A DNA stretch of 64,000 bases, from positions 198,341 through 262,340 of the forward strand of contig NZ_BSTL01000002.1 in NCBI RefSeq assembly GCF_030269485.1, read 5' to 3'. The DNA comes from Actinoplanes sp. NBRC 103695. GTDB taxonomy: Bacteria; Actinomycetota; Actinomycetes; Mycobacteriales; Micromonosporaceae. Shown in pieces: positions 9,809 through 18,929 of this stretch. The stretch's first letter is position 1. Each line of letters opens with the position of its first letter. The notes under the pieces were generated by a model that ran no database searches, was not told the origin of the DNA, and worked only from the letters and a program-made list of their open reading frames with translations. A program made the position numbers and the translations under genes.

Positions 9809-10780
9809 ATGCTGATCAAGCTGGCCGGCGCGGACCTCGCCACCTGCAGCTACGGGATCTCACCGATGCTGGAGACGCACTGCGCGCTGCGCCTGCTGGC
9901 CGGAGCGGACCCGGCGGGCGTGCTGACACCGTGGGTGGAGCGCCGCCGGGGACGGCTGGCCGAACTGCGCCGCGCTGTGCCCGAGGTGGGCGCGCTGGCC
10001 GCGCTGTTCCGCAAAGGCGGGTACAACTCCGACTTCCTGCTGCCCGGGCCGGTCGGGCCGGGCGGTTCGTTCGCCGAGGAACTGGACGCCCTCCGCGCCA
10101 CGCCGCCCGAGGTCGCCCGCGCGGAGATCGACCTCAACCTGCGGGGACACCGCGGCCCGGCGGAGTACGCCCGGCGCATCCTGGCCGCCCCCGACGTGGT
10201 CGACCGGCTCGCCCACGCGCTCGACGCCGGCTGGCGCACCCTGATCGAGCCCGAGTGGCCGCGGCTGCGCGCCATCCTCGAACGCGACATCGTGCACCGC
10301 GCCGGACGCCTCGCCGCCTACGGCTGGGCGGCCGCCCTCGACCGCATGCACCCGCGCGTGACCTGGGCCGACGGCGCGATCGCGATCCGGATGACCGGCG
10401 ACGACGACGTCTTCGAGGTCAAGGGCCAGGGCCTGATGTTCACCCCGACCGTCTTCGGCGACCTGATCGTCCGGCACAAGCCGCCGCAGCCGTTCAACGT
10501 CGCCTACCGCGCCCGCGGCGTCGCCGACTCGCTCGGCCCACCGGCGCCACCGCACGACGACACGCTCGGCCCGCTGCTCGGCGCCGGGCGGGCAGCCGTG
10601 CTGCGGGCACTGACCGGCCCCGCCACCACCAGCCAGTTGGTCGCGCAGCTCGGCCTCAGCCTGGGCACCGTCGGCGGCCACCTGGCCGTGCTGCACGCGG
10701 CCGGCTTGGTCACGCGCACCCGGACGGGACGCTCCGTCACGTACGCGACGACCGATCTGGGTTTGCAGCTTCTCGCTTGA
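9809..10780 (+). CDS. ArsR family regulator with N-terminal DUF5937 domain
   Basis: 323 residues. A long N-terminal helical region typical of DUF5937 (LAGADLATCSYGISPMLETHCALRLL ... RAILERDIVHRAGRLAAYG) precedes a C-terminal winged helix (GRAAVLRALTGPATTSQLVAQLGLSLGTVGGHLAVLHAAGLVTRTRTGRSVTYATTDLG). In this family the HTH is at the C-terminus and the N-terminal part is thought to sense a small molecule. It is divergent from the MFS exporter with a dyad directly in front of its start, a standard repressor/exporter pair. Confidence 0.88.
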   Translation: MLIKLAGADLATCSYGISPMLETHCALRLLAGADPAGVLTPWVERRRGRLAELRRAVPEVGALAALFRKGGYNSDFLLPGPVGPGGSFAEELDALRATPPEVARAEIDLNLRGHRGPAEYARRILAAPDVVDRLAHALDAGWRTLIEPEWPRLRAILERDIVHRAGRLAAYGWAAALDRMHPRVTWADGAIAIRMTGDDDVFEVKGQGLMFTPTVFGDLIVRHKPPQPFNVAYRARGVADSLGPPAPPHDDTLGPLLGAGRAAVLRALTGPATTSQLVAQLGLSLGTVGGHLAVLHAAGLVTRTRTGRSVTYATTDLGLQLLA

Positions 10781-10879
10781 GCAGGCCGATGAGCGCGCGC
10801 ACCGCCGTCGCGGCCGGCCCTTCCGGCGGGCACGTGCCCAGCTATCAAGGGCACGCACCAGAAACCCCAGGCGTTGCGT

Positions 10880-10910
10880 CGCGAAGGGTCTAGTCTAGAG
10901 ACTCTTCGCG
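10880..10910. repeat. Hairpin at the left border of the repeat island
   Basis: CGCGAAGGGTCT (10880-10891) pairs with AGACTCTTCGCG (10899-10910) with one G-U pair and a 7-base loop containing CTAG. It overlaps the left terminal inverted repeat of the island, and may also terminate the ArsR transcript. Confidence 0.6.
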
Positions 10911-11900
10911 GTGGAGGTCCGGCTCGCCTTGCCGGGACTCCTCGCGTTGCCGGGACTCCTCGCGTTGCCGGGACTCCCTCGGCCGGGGCTCCTCGGGTTG
11001 CCGGGGCTCTTCGGTGCGTGCGCTTGTTGCCGGCGCTTTCGCCGGGTGTGGGCTTTCGGTTGGTCTGCCAGGCGCCCGGGTGCCTGCTCACCGTCGCTGC
11101 CGCCGCTCGCGGCTCTGCCCGGGCGCGGTCGGTGGTAGCCGGGCACGAGGGTGGTAGCCGTAGCCTGTGGTGGTAGCCGGGTACGAGGGTGGTAGCCGTG
11201 GCCTGCGGTGGTAGCTGGGCGCGAGGGTGGTAGCCGAAGGCGGCATCCGGCCTGTTCGGCCCGCCACGACCGCTCTGGCCGACCGGTGTCTCGTGGCCGG
11301 TGGTAGGGCCAGGCGCTATCCGTGACCGCTGACCGCTCTGAGCTACCACGCGCGCGGACCGTGGTAGCCCAGCGCGGCATCCACGCCGAAATACCGCCCT
11401 GGCCCACCACTGCCAGCCTGGTCTACCACTCATATCCGCTCCTACCACCAACCGCGCCCGGCCACGGCCGCGACCGGCCGCAGCAACGGTGAGCAGGCAC
11501 CCGGGCGCCTGGCAAGCCGCCCCGACCCCGCAGCGGGCGCAAGCGACGGCAACCAGGGCGAGCAGGCACCCCGCCCCGACTCCGCAGCGGGCGCAAGCGA
11601 CGGCAACCAGGGCGAGCAGGCACCCCGCCCCGACCCCGCAGCGGGCGCAAGCGACGGCAACCAGGGCGAGCAGGCACCCCGCCCCGACCCCGCAGCGGGC
11701 GCGGGCGGCGGCAACCAGGGTGAGCGGGCACCCCGCCCGACTCCGCAGCGGGCGCGGGCGGCGGCAACCAGGGTGAGCGGGCACCCCGCCCGACTCCGCA
11801 GCGGGCGCGGGCGGCGGCAACCAGGGTGCAGCAGGCGCCCGGGCACCTTGCACACCCGGCAGCGCGGCCTGACCAGACCTCAACCTCGAAGGGTCTCTAG
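10895..11900. mobile_element. 1-kb minisatellite island bounded by 28-bp inverted repeats (no coding capacity)
   Basis: The plus strand from 10895 and the minus strand from 11900 share 24 of 28 bases, both starting CTAGAGAC and ending GG. Between them there is no credible gene. The interior is built of tandem repeats: 18-bp units at about 10929-10982, 38-bp units at 11131-11240 (three copies), and six 54/53-bp units at about 11524-11845. A second, internal inverted pair (11067-11100 and 11480-11513) matches at 33 of 34 bases. Minus-strand open frames here are repetitive and change frame when the unit drops from 54 to 53 bp. It could be a MITE-like element, a replicating-repeat island or a recombination hotspot. 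The mobile_element type is a guess from the terminal repeats; no target-site duplication was confirmed. Confidence 0.45.
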
Positions 11901-13651
11901 CTGACGACGCGGTCGCGGCCGGCTCGCTTGGCCGCGTAAAGGTTGCGGTCGGCCGCGGCGAGCAGTGCCGGGACCGTCGAGTGGCCGTCGGTCGTGGTGG
12001 TGACGCCGATGCTGGCGGTCACCGGGAGCGGGCCGGTGATCGCCGCCCACGGGAAGTCGTGGATCTCCAGCCGCAGACGTTCGCAGTAGCGTGCCGCCGC
12101 GGCCGCGTCGAAGCCCGGCAGGATCAGCAGGAACTCCTCGCCACCGAGACGCGCCGCCACCGCCGGGCCGCACGAGCCGTCCGGCGGCAACGGTCCGCCC
12201 GGTCCGCCCGGTCCGCCCGGTCTGCCCGGTCTGCCCGGTCCGCCCGGTCCGCCCGGTCCGCCCGGTCCGCCCGGCGGCAACGGTCCGCCCGAGCCGCCCG
12301 AGCCGCCCGAGCCGTCCGGCGGCAACGGTCCGCCCGGGCCGCCCGGGCCGCCCGGGCCGTCGGGAAGCTGCGGTCCGCCCAGGCCGTCCGGCAGCAGCGG
12401 GCCGCCCGTGCCGTCGGGCAGGAGCCGGGCCACCTGCTGGAGCACCGCGTCGCCGATTGCGTGGGAGAACGTGTCGTTGACCTGTTTGAAGTGGTCCAGG
12501 TCGAGGATCGCCACGGACAGCGGCTCGCCGTTCGCCGCCACCTCGGCCAGCAGGACGGGCAGCTGCTCGTTGACGTACCAGCGGTTGTAGACGCCGGTCA
12601 GCGCGTCCCGGTGGGCCATCTCCCGGAACTCGTTCGCCTCGAACACCGCCTGCATCGCCCGGGCGCGCGCCTCCCGCTGGTTGCTCTGCAACGTCGCCAG
12701 GCCGGCGTTGTGGCGCAGCAGTTCCTCGTACGCGTCCCGGTATCTGCCGGCGGCCGCGAAGAGCGCCGCCTGCTCGCGTTGCACCTGCACGCGTACGCGG
12801 GAAAGGCCGTTGCGCTCGCAGAGCTGGACCGCACGATCCAGCGCGGCCTGCGCGGCGGCCGGCCGGTCGGCGTTGCGCCGCGCCTCGGCCAGCGTGAGCA
12901 GGCACTCCGCCGCGCCGTCACCGTCGGTGTCCAGAATGGTCCCGTCGAGCGCACCGGCGAGCGTGGTCTCCAGCTCGTCGTAGCGGCCGGCCATCATCTC
13001 GACGCGGGCGATGGTGTCCAGTTCCTTGGCGGCGAGCGGCCGGCCACGCGCGGCGACCTCACGCATCCGTGCGGCCAGGGTGCTCGCGGTGGGTTCGTCA
13101 CCCGCCTCGTACGCGTTGTAGGTCATGTTGTTGAGCGCGCGCAGCGTCAAACCGTCGTCGCCGAGCTCGCCGGCGATCCGCAGCACCTCGCGGTAGCGCA
13201 ACTCACCCTCGTCGAACGAGCCGTTGTCGTCGAGCGCGCAACCCAGCATGACCAGGTGCCGGGCCCGGACCGCGGGCGGGGCGTCGGCCGGGAGGTTCGA
13301 CACGCCCTGGACGCCGTGGGCCAGCGCCTCGGGGAAGTCGCCGAGGAGCCGGTAGAAGTTCGACAGCACCCGGTGGGCGCGGGCTTGGACGTACGGCCGT
13401 CCGTGCTGTTCGGCCCACGCCTGCGTCTGGTGCGCGCTGAGCCCGCCGGGGCCCAGCTGTCCCTCGCGCAGCAGGACGTCGGCGATCAGCATGTCGCACC
13501 GGTGCACGGCCTCGTCGTCCCCGGCCTCCGCGGCGAGGACCCGCAGCTCAGCGGCCCGGACGCGAACGGTGGCGAACTCGTCGATGCTGCCGTTGCACTC
13601 GAGCTCGGTGAGGAGCGCGGTGTGATCGCGAACCGCCACTTGCGCCGTCAT
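11897..13651 (-). CDS. Diguanylate cyclase with TPR-like N-terminus and collagen-like insert in the GGDEF domain
   Basis: 584 residues, cytoplasmic. An N-terminal block of TPR-like helices (about 1-330) is followed by a GGDEF domain with DALTGVYNRWYVNEQLP, the metal-binding DLDHFKQVNDTFSHAIGD and the active-site GGEEF at residues 503-507, so synthesis of cyclic di-GMP is expected. Between HAIGDAVLQQVARLL and VAARLGGEEF lies about 85 residues of GGP/GPGG/PDG repeats (roughly 410-497), encoded by tandem CCGCCCGGT-type units. Standard GGDEF domains have about ten residues there. The stop codon lies within the right terminal repeat of the island. The insert may be a tolerated surface loop or may disable the enzyme. 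Confidence 0.88.
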   Translation of the reverse strand: MTAQVAVRDHTALLTELECNGSIDEFATVRVRAAELRVLAAEAGDDEAVHRCDMLIADVLLREGQLGPGGLSAHQTQAWAEQHGRPYVQARAHRVLSNFYRLLGDFPEALAHGVQGVSNLPADAPPAVRARHLVMLGCALDDNGSFDEGELRYREVLRIAGELGDDGLTLRALNNMTYNAYEAGDEPTASTLAARMREVAARGRPLAAKELDTIARVEMMAGRYDELETTLAGALDGTILDTDGDGAAECLLTLAEARRNADRPAAAQAALDRAVQLCERNGLSRVRVQVQREQAALFAAAGRYRDAYEELLRHNAGLATLQSNQREARARAMQAVFEANEFREMAHRDALTGVYNRWYVNEQLPVLLAEVAANGEPLSVAILDLDHFKQVNDTFSHAIGDAVLQQVARLLPDGTGGPLLPDGLGGPQLPDGPGGPGGPGGPLPPDGSGGSGGSGGPLPPGGPGGPGGPGGPGRPGRPGGPGGPGGPLPPDGSCGPAVAARLGGEEFLLILPGFDAAAAARYCERLRLEIHDFPWAAITGPLPVTASIGVTTTTDGHSTVPALLAAADRNLYAAKRAGRDRVVS

Positions 13652-13831
13652 CCCACCCGCCTCAGCCGTCGGTGACCATCATCGCCCAGCACGGGTCACG
13701 GTCCTGGTGCGAGTCGGTTGCCGTCGGGTTTCCACCACCGTAGCGTCACCACGTGGTAGACGGTGAGTTTCGAGACCTGCGTGTGGCGCATCTCTAAGCT
13801 CAGGGGCCGCGCAGCCTCCGCGCGTCGCGGG

Positions 13832-15286
13832 TCAGGCTCGGCGTGCGAGGTCGGACTCGATCTCCGTGGCGACGATGCGGGCCGAGAGAGTGACCATCGG
13901 CAGCCCGCCGCCCGGGTGGGTGGATCCGCCCACCAGGTACAGGCCCGGCAGCGGACCGCGGTTGGCCGGCCGCAGCAGCCCACCCGCCGTCCCGTAGATC
14001 GATCCGCCCGGCGCGCCCGTCGCCGAGGCCAGGTCGGCGGGGGTGCGGACCTCCGCGAAGTCCAGGCGGTCGCGCACGTCCAGGCCGCGGGCGGCCAGCC
14101 GGGTGAGGATCCGATCCCGGTACGCCTCCGTCAGCCCGGGCCGCCGCCAGTCGACCGCATTCCACCCGATGCCGTGCGGCGGCGCGTTGACCAGCACGAA
14201 CCACGCCTCCCGCCCGGCCGGCCGGACCGCGGGATCGGGCGCGCGAGTCACGAAGATCGCCGGATCGTCCGCCGGGCGTGCCCGTCGCCCGTGACCCGGA
14301 TCGCCGAAGATCGCGTCGAACTCGGCCCCGTACTTGCGGGGGAAGAACACTGTGTGATGCGCGAGTTCCGGCGTCTCACCACGCACACCGAGCAGCAGCA
14401 CGAAGCCGGCCAGGCTCCGGTCCGCGAGCCGCCCCAGCCGCCCCGCATCCGGCAGCAGCTCCCGATACGTCTCCAGGGCGTCCACGTTGGACACCACGAC
14501 ATCCGCGGGAACGAGACCGGACGCGAGACGCACACCGGAGACGCGGCCGCCGGACTGGTCGATGGCTGTCACGGGGGAGTCGAGCACGATCTCGACGCCC
14601 AGCGCACGGGCTCGTGCCGCCAGCGCCGTGGCCAGCGTGCCCAGGCCGCCGGGCAGGTACCAGCCGCCGAACGCCAGCTCCGCATAAGGGATAGCGGCCA
14701 GCGCGGCGGGTGCCCGTCGCGGGTCCGCTCCCGTGTACGTGGCATAGCGGTCCAGCAGCATCCGCAACCGTGGATCGCGCAGGTGACGCCACCCCAGCCA
14801 CCGCAGGGACCGGCCCGGTGCGATAGCCCGGAGGTCGCGGAGCCGCCACGACATCCGCAGGAGCGTCGCCGCGGTCACCGGCTGCTGCAGCACCGGGCCC
14901 CAGGAGGCGGCCCAGATCCGCTCGGCCCGTTGCCAGAACGCCGCCCAGTCGTCGGCCGCCGCCCGCCCGAACGCGTCCGCGATCCGGGCGCGGAACACCG
15001 CCGGGTCCGATGACGAGTCGAGCACGGTCCCGTCCGGGAAGACGTGCCGTACCACCGGATCGACGGGCGCGGGCGCGAGCCCCAGGCCGAGGTCCTCGAA
15101 CACCTGCGGCAACGTGAGCAGGCTCGGCCCGGTGTCGAAGCGGTAGCCGTCCCGCTCGTACACGCCGAGTTTGCCGCCGACGACGCCGGACCGCTCGTGC
15201 ACCACGACGTCGTGGCCGGCCGCGGCCAGGCGGATCGCGGTCGCCAGCCCGCCGACCCCCGCGCCGATGATCACCACCCGGCTCAT
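13832..15286 (-). CDS. CrtI-family carotenoid desaturase/oxidase
   Basis: 484 residues. The N-terminus is the dinucleotide-binding motif MSRVVIIGAGVGGLATAIRLA, and the C-terminus has the FAD motif of phytoene desaturases (GLYLVGGSTHPGGGLPMVTLSARIVATEIE). It may be CrtI itself or a CrtD/CrtO-like tailoring enzyme; the coupled hydratase and glycosyltransferase favour a tailoring or C-3,4 desaturase role. It ends the operon and overlaps the GT2 gene by 4 bases. No crtE or crtB is present in the window. Confidence 0.85.
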   Translation of the reverse strand: MSRVVIIGAGVGGLATAIRLAAAGHDVVVHERSGVVGGKLGVYERDGYRFDTGPSLLTLPQVFEDLGLGLAPAPVDPVVRHVFPDGTVLDSSSDPAVFRARIADAFGRAAADDWAAFWQRAERIWAASWGPVLQQPVTAATLLRMSWRLRDLRAIAPGRSLRWLGWRHLRDPRLRMLLDRYATYTGADPRRAPAALAAIPYAELAFGGWYLPGGLGTLATALAARARALGVEIVLDSPVTAIDQSGGRVSGVRLASGLVPADVVVSNVDALETYRELLPDAGRLGRLADRSLAGFVLLLGVRGETPELAHHTVFFPRKYGAEFDAIFGDPGHGRRARPADDPAIFVTRAPDPAVRPAGREAWFVLVNAPPHGIGWNAVDWRRPGLTEAYRDRILTRLAARGLDVRDRLDFAEVRTPADLASATGAPGGSIYGTAGGLLRPANRGPLPGLYLVGGSTHPGGGLPMVTLSARIVATEIESDLARRA

Positions 15287-16440
15287 ACGGGGCGGCCCCG
15301 CCAGGTGAGGGCGCCCCGGCGGCGGCGCTGGTAGGAGAGGGCGATCAGGTAGGCGAAGACGACGATCGACGCGGGGTGGGCCAAGGCGTCGGGGAACGCC
15401 CTGCCGCCGGTGGCGCGCGCGGTCACCGCGCGGCCGGCGACGCCCAGGAGGTACGCCGTCACGGCGAGCGGCCACCACGGTGTCGGGACGAACAGGGGCG
15501 GGACGGCGTACAGGAGAAGGAGAAGGACCACGACGGAGGCCGCGCCGAACGCCGACGGGAAGGACGCCCACAGCGACTTGGTGTAGCCGTCCACCAGGGC
15601 CGGCCAGGAGTCGTACATGCGGCAGGTGGCCAACGCCGAGCCGTCGGCCAGGGCGATCCGGCCGCCGGAGCGTTTGACCGCGCGGGCCAGGGCGATGTCC
15701 TCGAGCACCTCGCCGCGCACCGCCGCGTGGCCGCCGGCCCGGTCGTAGCCGCCGCGCGACACCACCAGCCACTGCCCACCGGCCGCGGCCAGCGACGTCC
15801 GCGGCGACCGCTCCATCGCGCGCATCGGCAGGAAGGTCAGCCACGACCACTGCAGCAGCGGCTGGACGAGACGACCAAAACCGACGATCCGCGGGTACGG
15901 GCTGAGCAACTCGAAGCCTTCGGCCGCGACGACGCCGCCCGCCACCGCGTCAGGCGCCAGCACCACGTCGGCGTCGACGAACACGAGCACCTCGGCCTCC
16001 GGCACCGCGGCGGCCAGCTGGGCGCACGCGTGCGGTTTGCCCAGCCACCCGTCCGGCGGGGTGGCCCCGGTCAACAGCCGCACCTTGCCGCCCGCCACCG
16101 ATTCGCCCGCCGCGGGATCAGCGGCCACCGATTCGCCCGCCGGGGGATCAGCGGCCACCGGGCCGCCCGCCGCGGACCTGGCCGCCACCGAGCGCACCAC
16201 GTCGGCGGTCCCGTCGGCAGACCCGTCGTCGAGCACGACGATCTCCAACCGTGGCACCCCACGCTGCGAGAGCAGCGCCTCCAGGCAGGGAGTGACGCGG
16301 TCGGCCTCGTCCCGCAGCGGCAGCAGCACCGCCACCCGCCGCTCGGTCACGGCGTCGCGTGGCGGTCGCCGCAGCAACAGCGCGTTGACGATCGTGTGCC
16401 CGGTGAGCAGCACCAACGGCACGAGGAGCAGCCAGCTCAC
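15283..16440 (-). CDS. Family 2 glycosyltransferase (CruG-like carotenoid glycosyltransferase)
   Basis: 385 residues from GTG 16440 (the start overlaps the preceding stop as GTGA). An N-terminal membrane helix is followed by the GT2 fold: VAVLLPLRDEADRV, VVLDDGSADGTADVV, the DxD motif in VFVDADVVL, and the acceptor region LEDIALARAVKRSGG. Three C-terminal helices anchor it. A lineage-specific Ala/Gly repeat (GPVAADPPAGESVAADPAAGESVAGG, from a 30-bp tandem duplication) interrupts the first third. Pairing with a CruF-like hydratase suggests glucosylation of a hydroxylated carotenoid. Confidence 0.83.
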   Translation of the reverse strand: MSWLLLVPLVLLTGHTIVNALLLRRPPRDAVTERRVAVLLPLRDEADRVTPCLEALLSQRGVPRLEIVVLDDGSADGTADVVRSVAARSAAGGPVAADPPAGESVAADPAAGESVAGGKVRLLTGATPPDGWLGKPHACAQLAAAVPEAEVLVFVDADVVLAPDAVAGGVVAAEGFELLSPYPRIVGFGRLVQPLLQWSWLTFLPMRAMERSPRTSLAAAGGQWLVVSRGGYDRAGGHAAVRGEVLEDIALARAVKRSGGRIALADGSALATCRMYDSWPALVDGYTKSLWASFPSAFGAASVVVLLLLLYAVPPLFVPTPWWPLAVTAYLLGVAGRAVTARATGGRAFPDALAHPASIVVFAYLIALSYQRRRRGALTWRGRPV

Positions 16441-17186
16441 GCAGCCCGCCGGCGAACAAGAGAGATGGCCAGGGGAATGACGGCCAGGCCCATGACAACC
16501 CCGCCCCAGGCCGCGGAGGCGGGGAGGTCGAGGAAGACGGCGTGGGCGAGCACGGAGGAAGCGTACGTCCAGAACCACAGCGCCAGGGCCGGCCGGTCAT
16601 CGGCTGTGGACAACTCGAGGCGCGAGCCCAGCACCAGGGACAACAGGGTCATCACGAGGAGCGCGAAGCCCAGCCACCCGAGGTAGTTGGCGACCGGGAT
16701 CCCGGGCAGGCCGGGCAGCGCCGGCGTCGGGGAGAGCCAGCGCCAGTAGCCCTCGGAGACCATCTGCGGGTCGAGGAAGAGATCCCACGCGGCCAGGCCG
16801 AACGCCGCGACCCCCACCCGTGCCGCGAAGGATCGGCAGAGGCGCCGGGCGGCGAGCAGCGCCGGCCACGCCATCCACGTCCAGGCCAGCGGGATGATCA
16901 GCGGCACGCCGAGGATTTGCGGGCCGAGCGCGCCGGAGTAGGAGTACGAACCGAAGGGGAAACCGGTCGCCACGCCCAGCGCCTCGACCAGGAAACCGCC
17001 GAGGGTCACCACGAGCACCAGCGCCGCCGCGACGTGCGGGCCGCGGGAGAGCCACGCGTGCGTCACGGAGAAGACGTAGCCCAGGACGACGGTTGCCACG
17101 GTCAGGGGAGCGCGGCCGGCGGCCAGCGGATAGCAGATCTGGACCAGGACCAGGGCGCCGAGCAGCGCCCAGGGGAGGCGCCGCAT
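16437..17186 (-). CDS. Carotenoid biosynthesis protein (CruF/DUF422 hydratase)
   Basis: 249 residues, integral membrane with about seven helices. It carries the DUF422 features GFPFGSYSYSGALGPQILGVPLIIPLAWTWMAW and DLFLDPQMVSEGYWRW. CruF and bisanhydrobacterioruberin hydratases of this family add water to the psi end of acyclic carotenoids, giving the hydroxyl that a CruG-type enzyme glycosylates. ATG 17186 shares a base with the stop of the GNAT gene. Confidence 0.85.
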   Translation of the reverse strand: MRRLPWALLGALVLVQICYPLAAGRAPLTVATVVLGYVFSVTHAWLSRGPHVAAALVLVVTLGGFLVEALGVATGFPFGSYSYSGALGPQILGVPLIIPLAWTWMAWPALLAARRLCRSFAARVGVAAFGLAAWDLFLDPQMVSEGYWRWLSPTPALPGLPGIPVANYLGWLGFALLVMTLLSLVLGSRLELSTADDRPALALWFWTYASSVLAHAVFLDLPASAAWGGVVMGLAVIPLAISLVRRRAA

Positions 17187-17761
17187 CAGATGCCGACGAT
17201 GCCCGGCGCGTCGACCGGGCGTTCGGCCAGGGGGAGTTCCCGGCCGAGGATGGCGAACGCTCGCTCGTCGCCGGGGAACATGAAGTCGCGCAGGACGTCC
17301 ACGAAACCGAAGCGGCGGTAGAGACGCCACGCCCGGGAGCGCTCCTCGTCGGCCTCGGGGGTGGAGAGCAGGACCGTACGCCCGTCGGCCATCGCCAGCA
17401 GGGCCCGCAACTGCCGCGCGCCCACGCCGTGGCCCTGGGCGGCCGGCTTGACGTGCAGCTCGACCACCTCGAAGCAGTCGGTGAGCCACTGCTCGCGGGC
17501 GTCCTGAGGCAGCGCCGCGCGGACCTGGTCGTGCCACCACTGGCCGGGGCCGGACGCGTACCCGTACCCGAAACCGGCGAGGTGCCCGTCGGACGTGAGC
17601 GTGGCGACCGACCGGAATCCGGCCCGGCGAACGTGCGCGCCGATGTACCCGCGACGCGTCTGCAGGAGCTCCTTGCGGTAGCCCATGGCCTCGCCGTAGA
17701 CCGCCACCACGTCGTCGAGCCGCCGGAGCAGATCGTCCGGTTGCCACGGCACGAGCCTCAT
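17186..17761 (-). CDS. GNAT family N-acetyltransferase
   Basis: 191 residues. The acetyl-CoA loop is VKPAAQGHGVGARQLRALL (QxxGxG), followed by the beta-bulge region TVLLSTPEADEERSRAWRLYRRFGFVD. It begins [30 protein letters not shown], a start often seen in actinomycete carotenoid-operon GNATs. Both ends overlap neighbours (1 and 3 bases), so it is translated with the carotenoid operon, but its role there is unknown. Confidence 0.83.
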   Translation of the reverse strand: MRLVPWQPDDLLRRLDDVVAVYGEAMGYRKELLQTRRGYIGAHVRRAGFRSVATLTSDGHLAGFGYGYASGPGQWWHDQVRAALPQDAREQWLTDCFEVVELHVKPAAQGHGVGARQLRALLAMADGRTVLLSTPEADEERSRAWRLYRRFGFVDVLRDFMFPGDERAFAILGRELPLAERPVDAPGIVGI

Positions 17762-18435
17762 GCCTGCGCCCGCCCTTCTTCGTCCATCCAGCCCAGCACC
17801 GATCGGTCGCCGGTGATGTCCCGGACGGCGAAGCGTGCGAACAGGTCTTCCGCGTACCAGTTGTCCGTGGGTGTTCGATCGATCACGGCACGGTGTTCGG
17901 GCTGACGGTACGCGAAGGCGGTCAGATCCGTCGCGCCGCGCCACACGGTCACCGTGCCCTGCCAGCCGATCGGCGCCTCACCGATGCCGAATCGGGCGAG
18001 CAGCCCGGGCGCCCGGTCGAGGGCGGCCACCACCGGCGGCACGGCTCGCCAGAAGGTCAGCGCGCGCGAGGGCCGCAGCCGGGCCCGGGTCAACGCCAGC
18101 ACCATGCCGTCCGGTTTGTCCCGAGAGGCGGCAAAGGGTCGCCGACCGGACCACGTGCCCACACTGTGCAGCGGCGTGAGCGAAACAACCGCTGACGACG
18201 ACGCGATGCGGTCCCAGGGGGACAACGCCACCGGAGACGCGGACACGACCAGGGCGGCATAACGCGAGAAGTCGGCGTCGAGGGGACCGAAGGACACACC
18301 TGTGCCCGTACCCAGGAATTTGGCGAAAGTGACACCCGGAAGGCCGCGCACCCGCCGCGGATCGCGCGCCATCCGCAGGAAGGCCGCGCCGATCCGGCGA
18401 CGCGGCACCCGCCAGACATGCAGGCTGACCGGCAT
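17758..18435 (-). CDS. CrtA-like (spheroidene monooxygenase-type) protein
   Basis: 225 residues. It has the family features [43 protein letters not shown] and a preceding GTWSGRRPF segment. CrtA enzymes insert a keto group at C-2 of acyclic carotenoids; actinomycete homologues are usually annotated as spheroidene-monooxygenase-like without proof. ATG 18435 starts the operon, and the stop overlaps the GNAT start (ATGA). Confidence 0.78.
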   Translation of the reverse strand: MPVSLHVWRVPRRRIGAAFLRMARDPRRVRGLPGVTFAKFLGTGTGVSFGPLDADFSRYAALVVSASPVALSPWDRIASSSAVVSLTPLHSVGTWSGRRPFAASRDKPDGMVLALTRARLRPSRALTFWRAVPPVVAALDRAPGLLARFGIGEAPIGWQGTVTVWRGATDLTAFAYRQPEHRAVIDRTPTDNWYAEDLFARFAVRDITGDRSVLGWMDEEGRAQA

Positions 18436-18440
18436 CGGAC

Positions 18441-18911
18441 CTACGCGACGTCCGCCGCGGTCCCGGCCGTGACGCGCAGGAGCTCGGCATAGGTGATGGC
18501 AAAGACCGCCTGGGGTACGCCGCCCGCGGCCCAGATCGCGTCGAACTCGCCCAGCGCGGTGTCGACCAGCGTGCGTACCGGCTTGGGGTGACCGAGCGGG
18601 GCCACGCCACCGATCGGCTGCCCGGTGTGCTCCCGCACGAAGGCCGGCGTGGCCCGCTTCAGATCCCCGAGCCGCGCGGTGTCCACCCGATGCGCCCCCG
18701 AGGTCAGCACCAGCAGGGGCTCGCCGGCCGCGTCGAAGATCAGCGAGTTGGCGATCTGCCCGACCTCGATGCACAGCGCCTCGGCCGCCGCGGCCGCGGT
18801 GTGTACCGCCTCGTCGAGCAGGACGACCTGGCACGGCCGGCCGTCCGGGCCGGTCGCACCGGCCGCGTCCAGGGCATCCTGCACCGCGATCACGTTGGGA
18901 TGGTTGCGCAC
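18441..18911 (-). CDS. YbaK/EbsC family aminoacyl-tRNA deacylase
   Basis: 156 residues, GTG start. The family core is clear: [31 protein letters not shown], then [32 protein letters not shown]. These proteins hydrolyse mischarged Cys- or Ala-tRNA(Pro) and protect proofreading. It lies 5 bases upstream of the CrtA-like gene on the same strand and could be cotranscribed without a functional link. Confidence 0.92.
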   Translation of the reverse strand: MRNHPNVIAVQDALDAAGATGPDGRPCQVVLLDEAVHTAAAAAEALCIEVGQIANSLIFDAAGEPLLVLTSGAHRVDTARLGDLKRATPAFVREHTGQPIGGVAPLGHPKPVRTLVDTALGEFDAIWAAGGVPQAVFAITYAELLRVTAGTAADVA

Positions 18912-18929
18912 CCCGCCATCATGCCCCGA

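Noticed and set aside
11524-11845. Regular 54-bp periodicity reminiscent of a CRISPR array
   Set aside because: Whole units repeat without variable spacers, the period drops to 53 bp, and no cas gene is in the window.
10504-11883. Long minus-strand open frame through the repeat island
   Set aside because: It is low-complexity Pro/Arg/Ala sequence made by the tandem repeats and the antisense of the ArsR gene; unit-length changes shift the frame.
10781-14000. Prophage or IS insertion near the diguanylate cyclase
   Set aside because: No transposase, integrase or phage structural gene was found; only the inverted-repeat-bounded, non-coding island.
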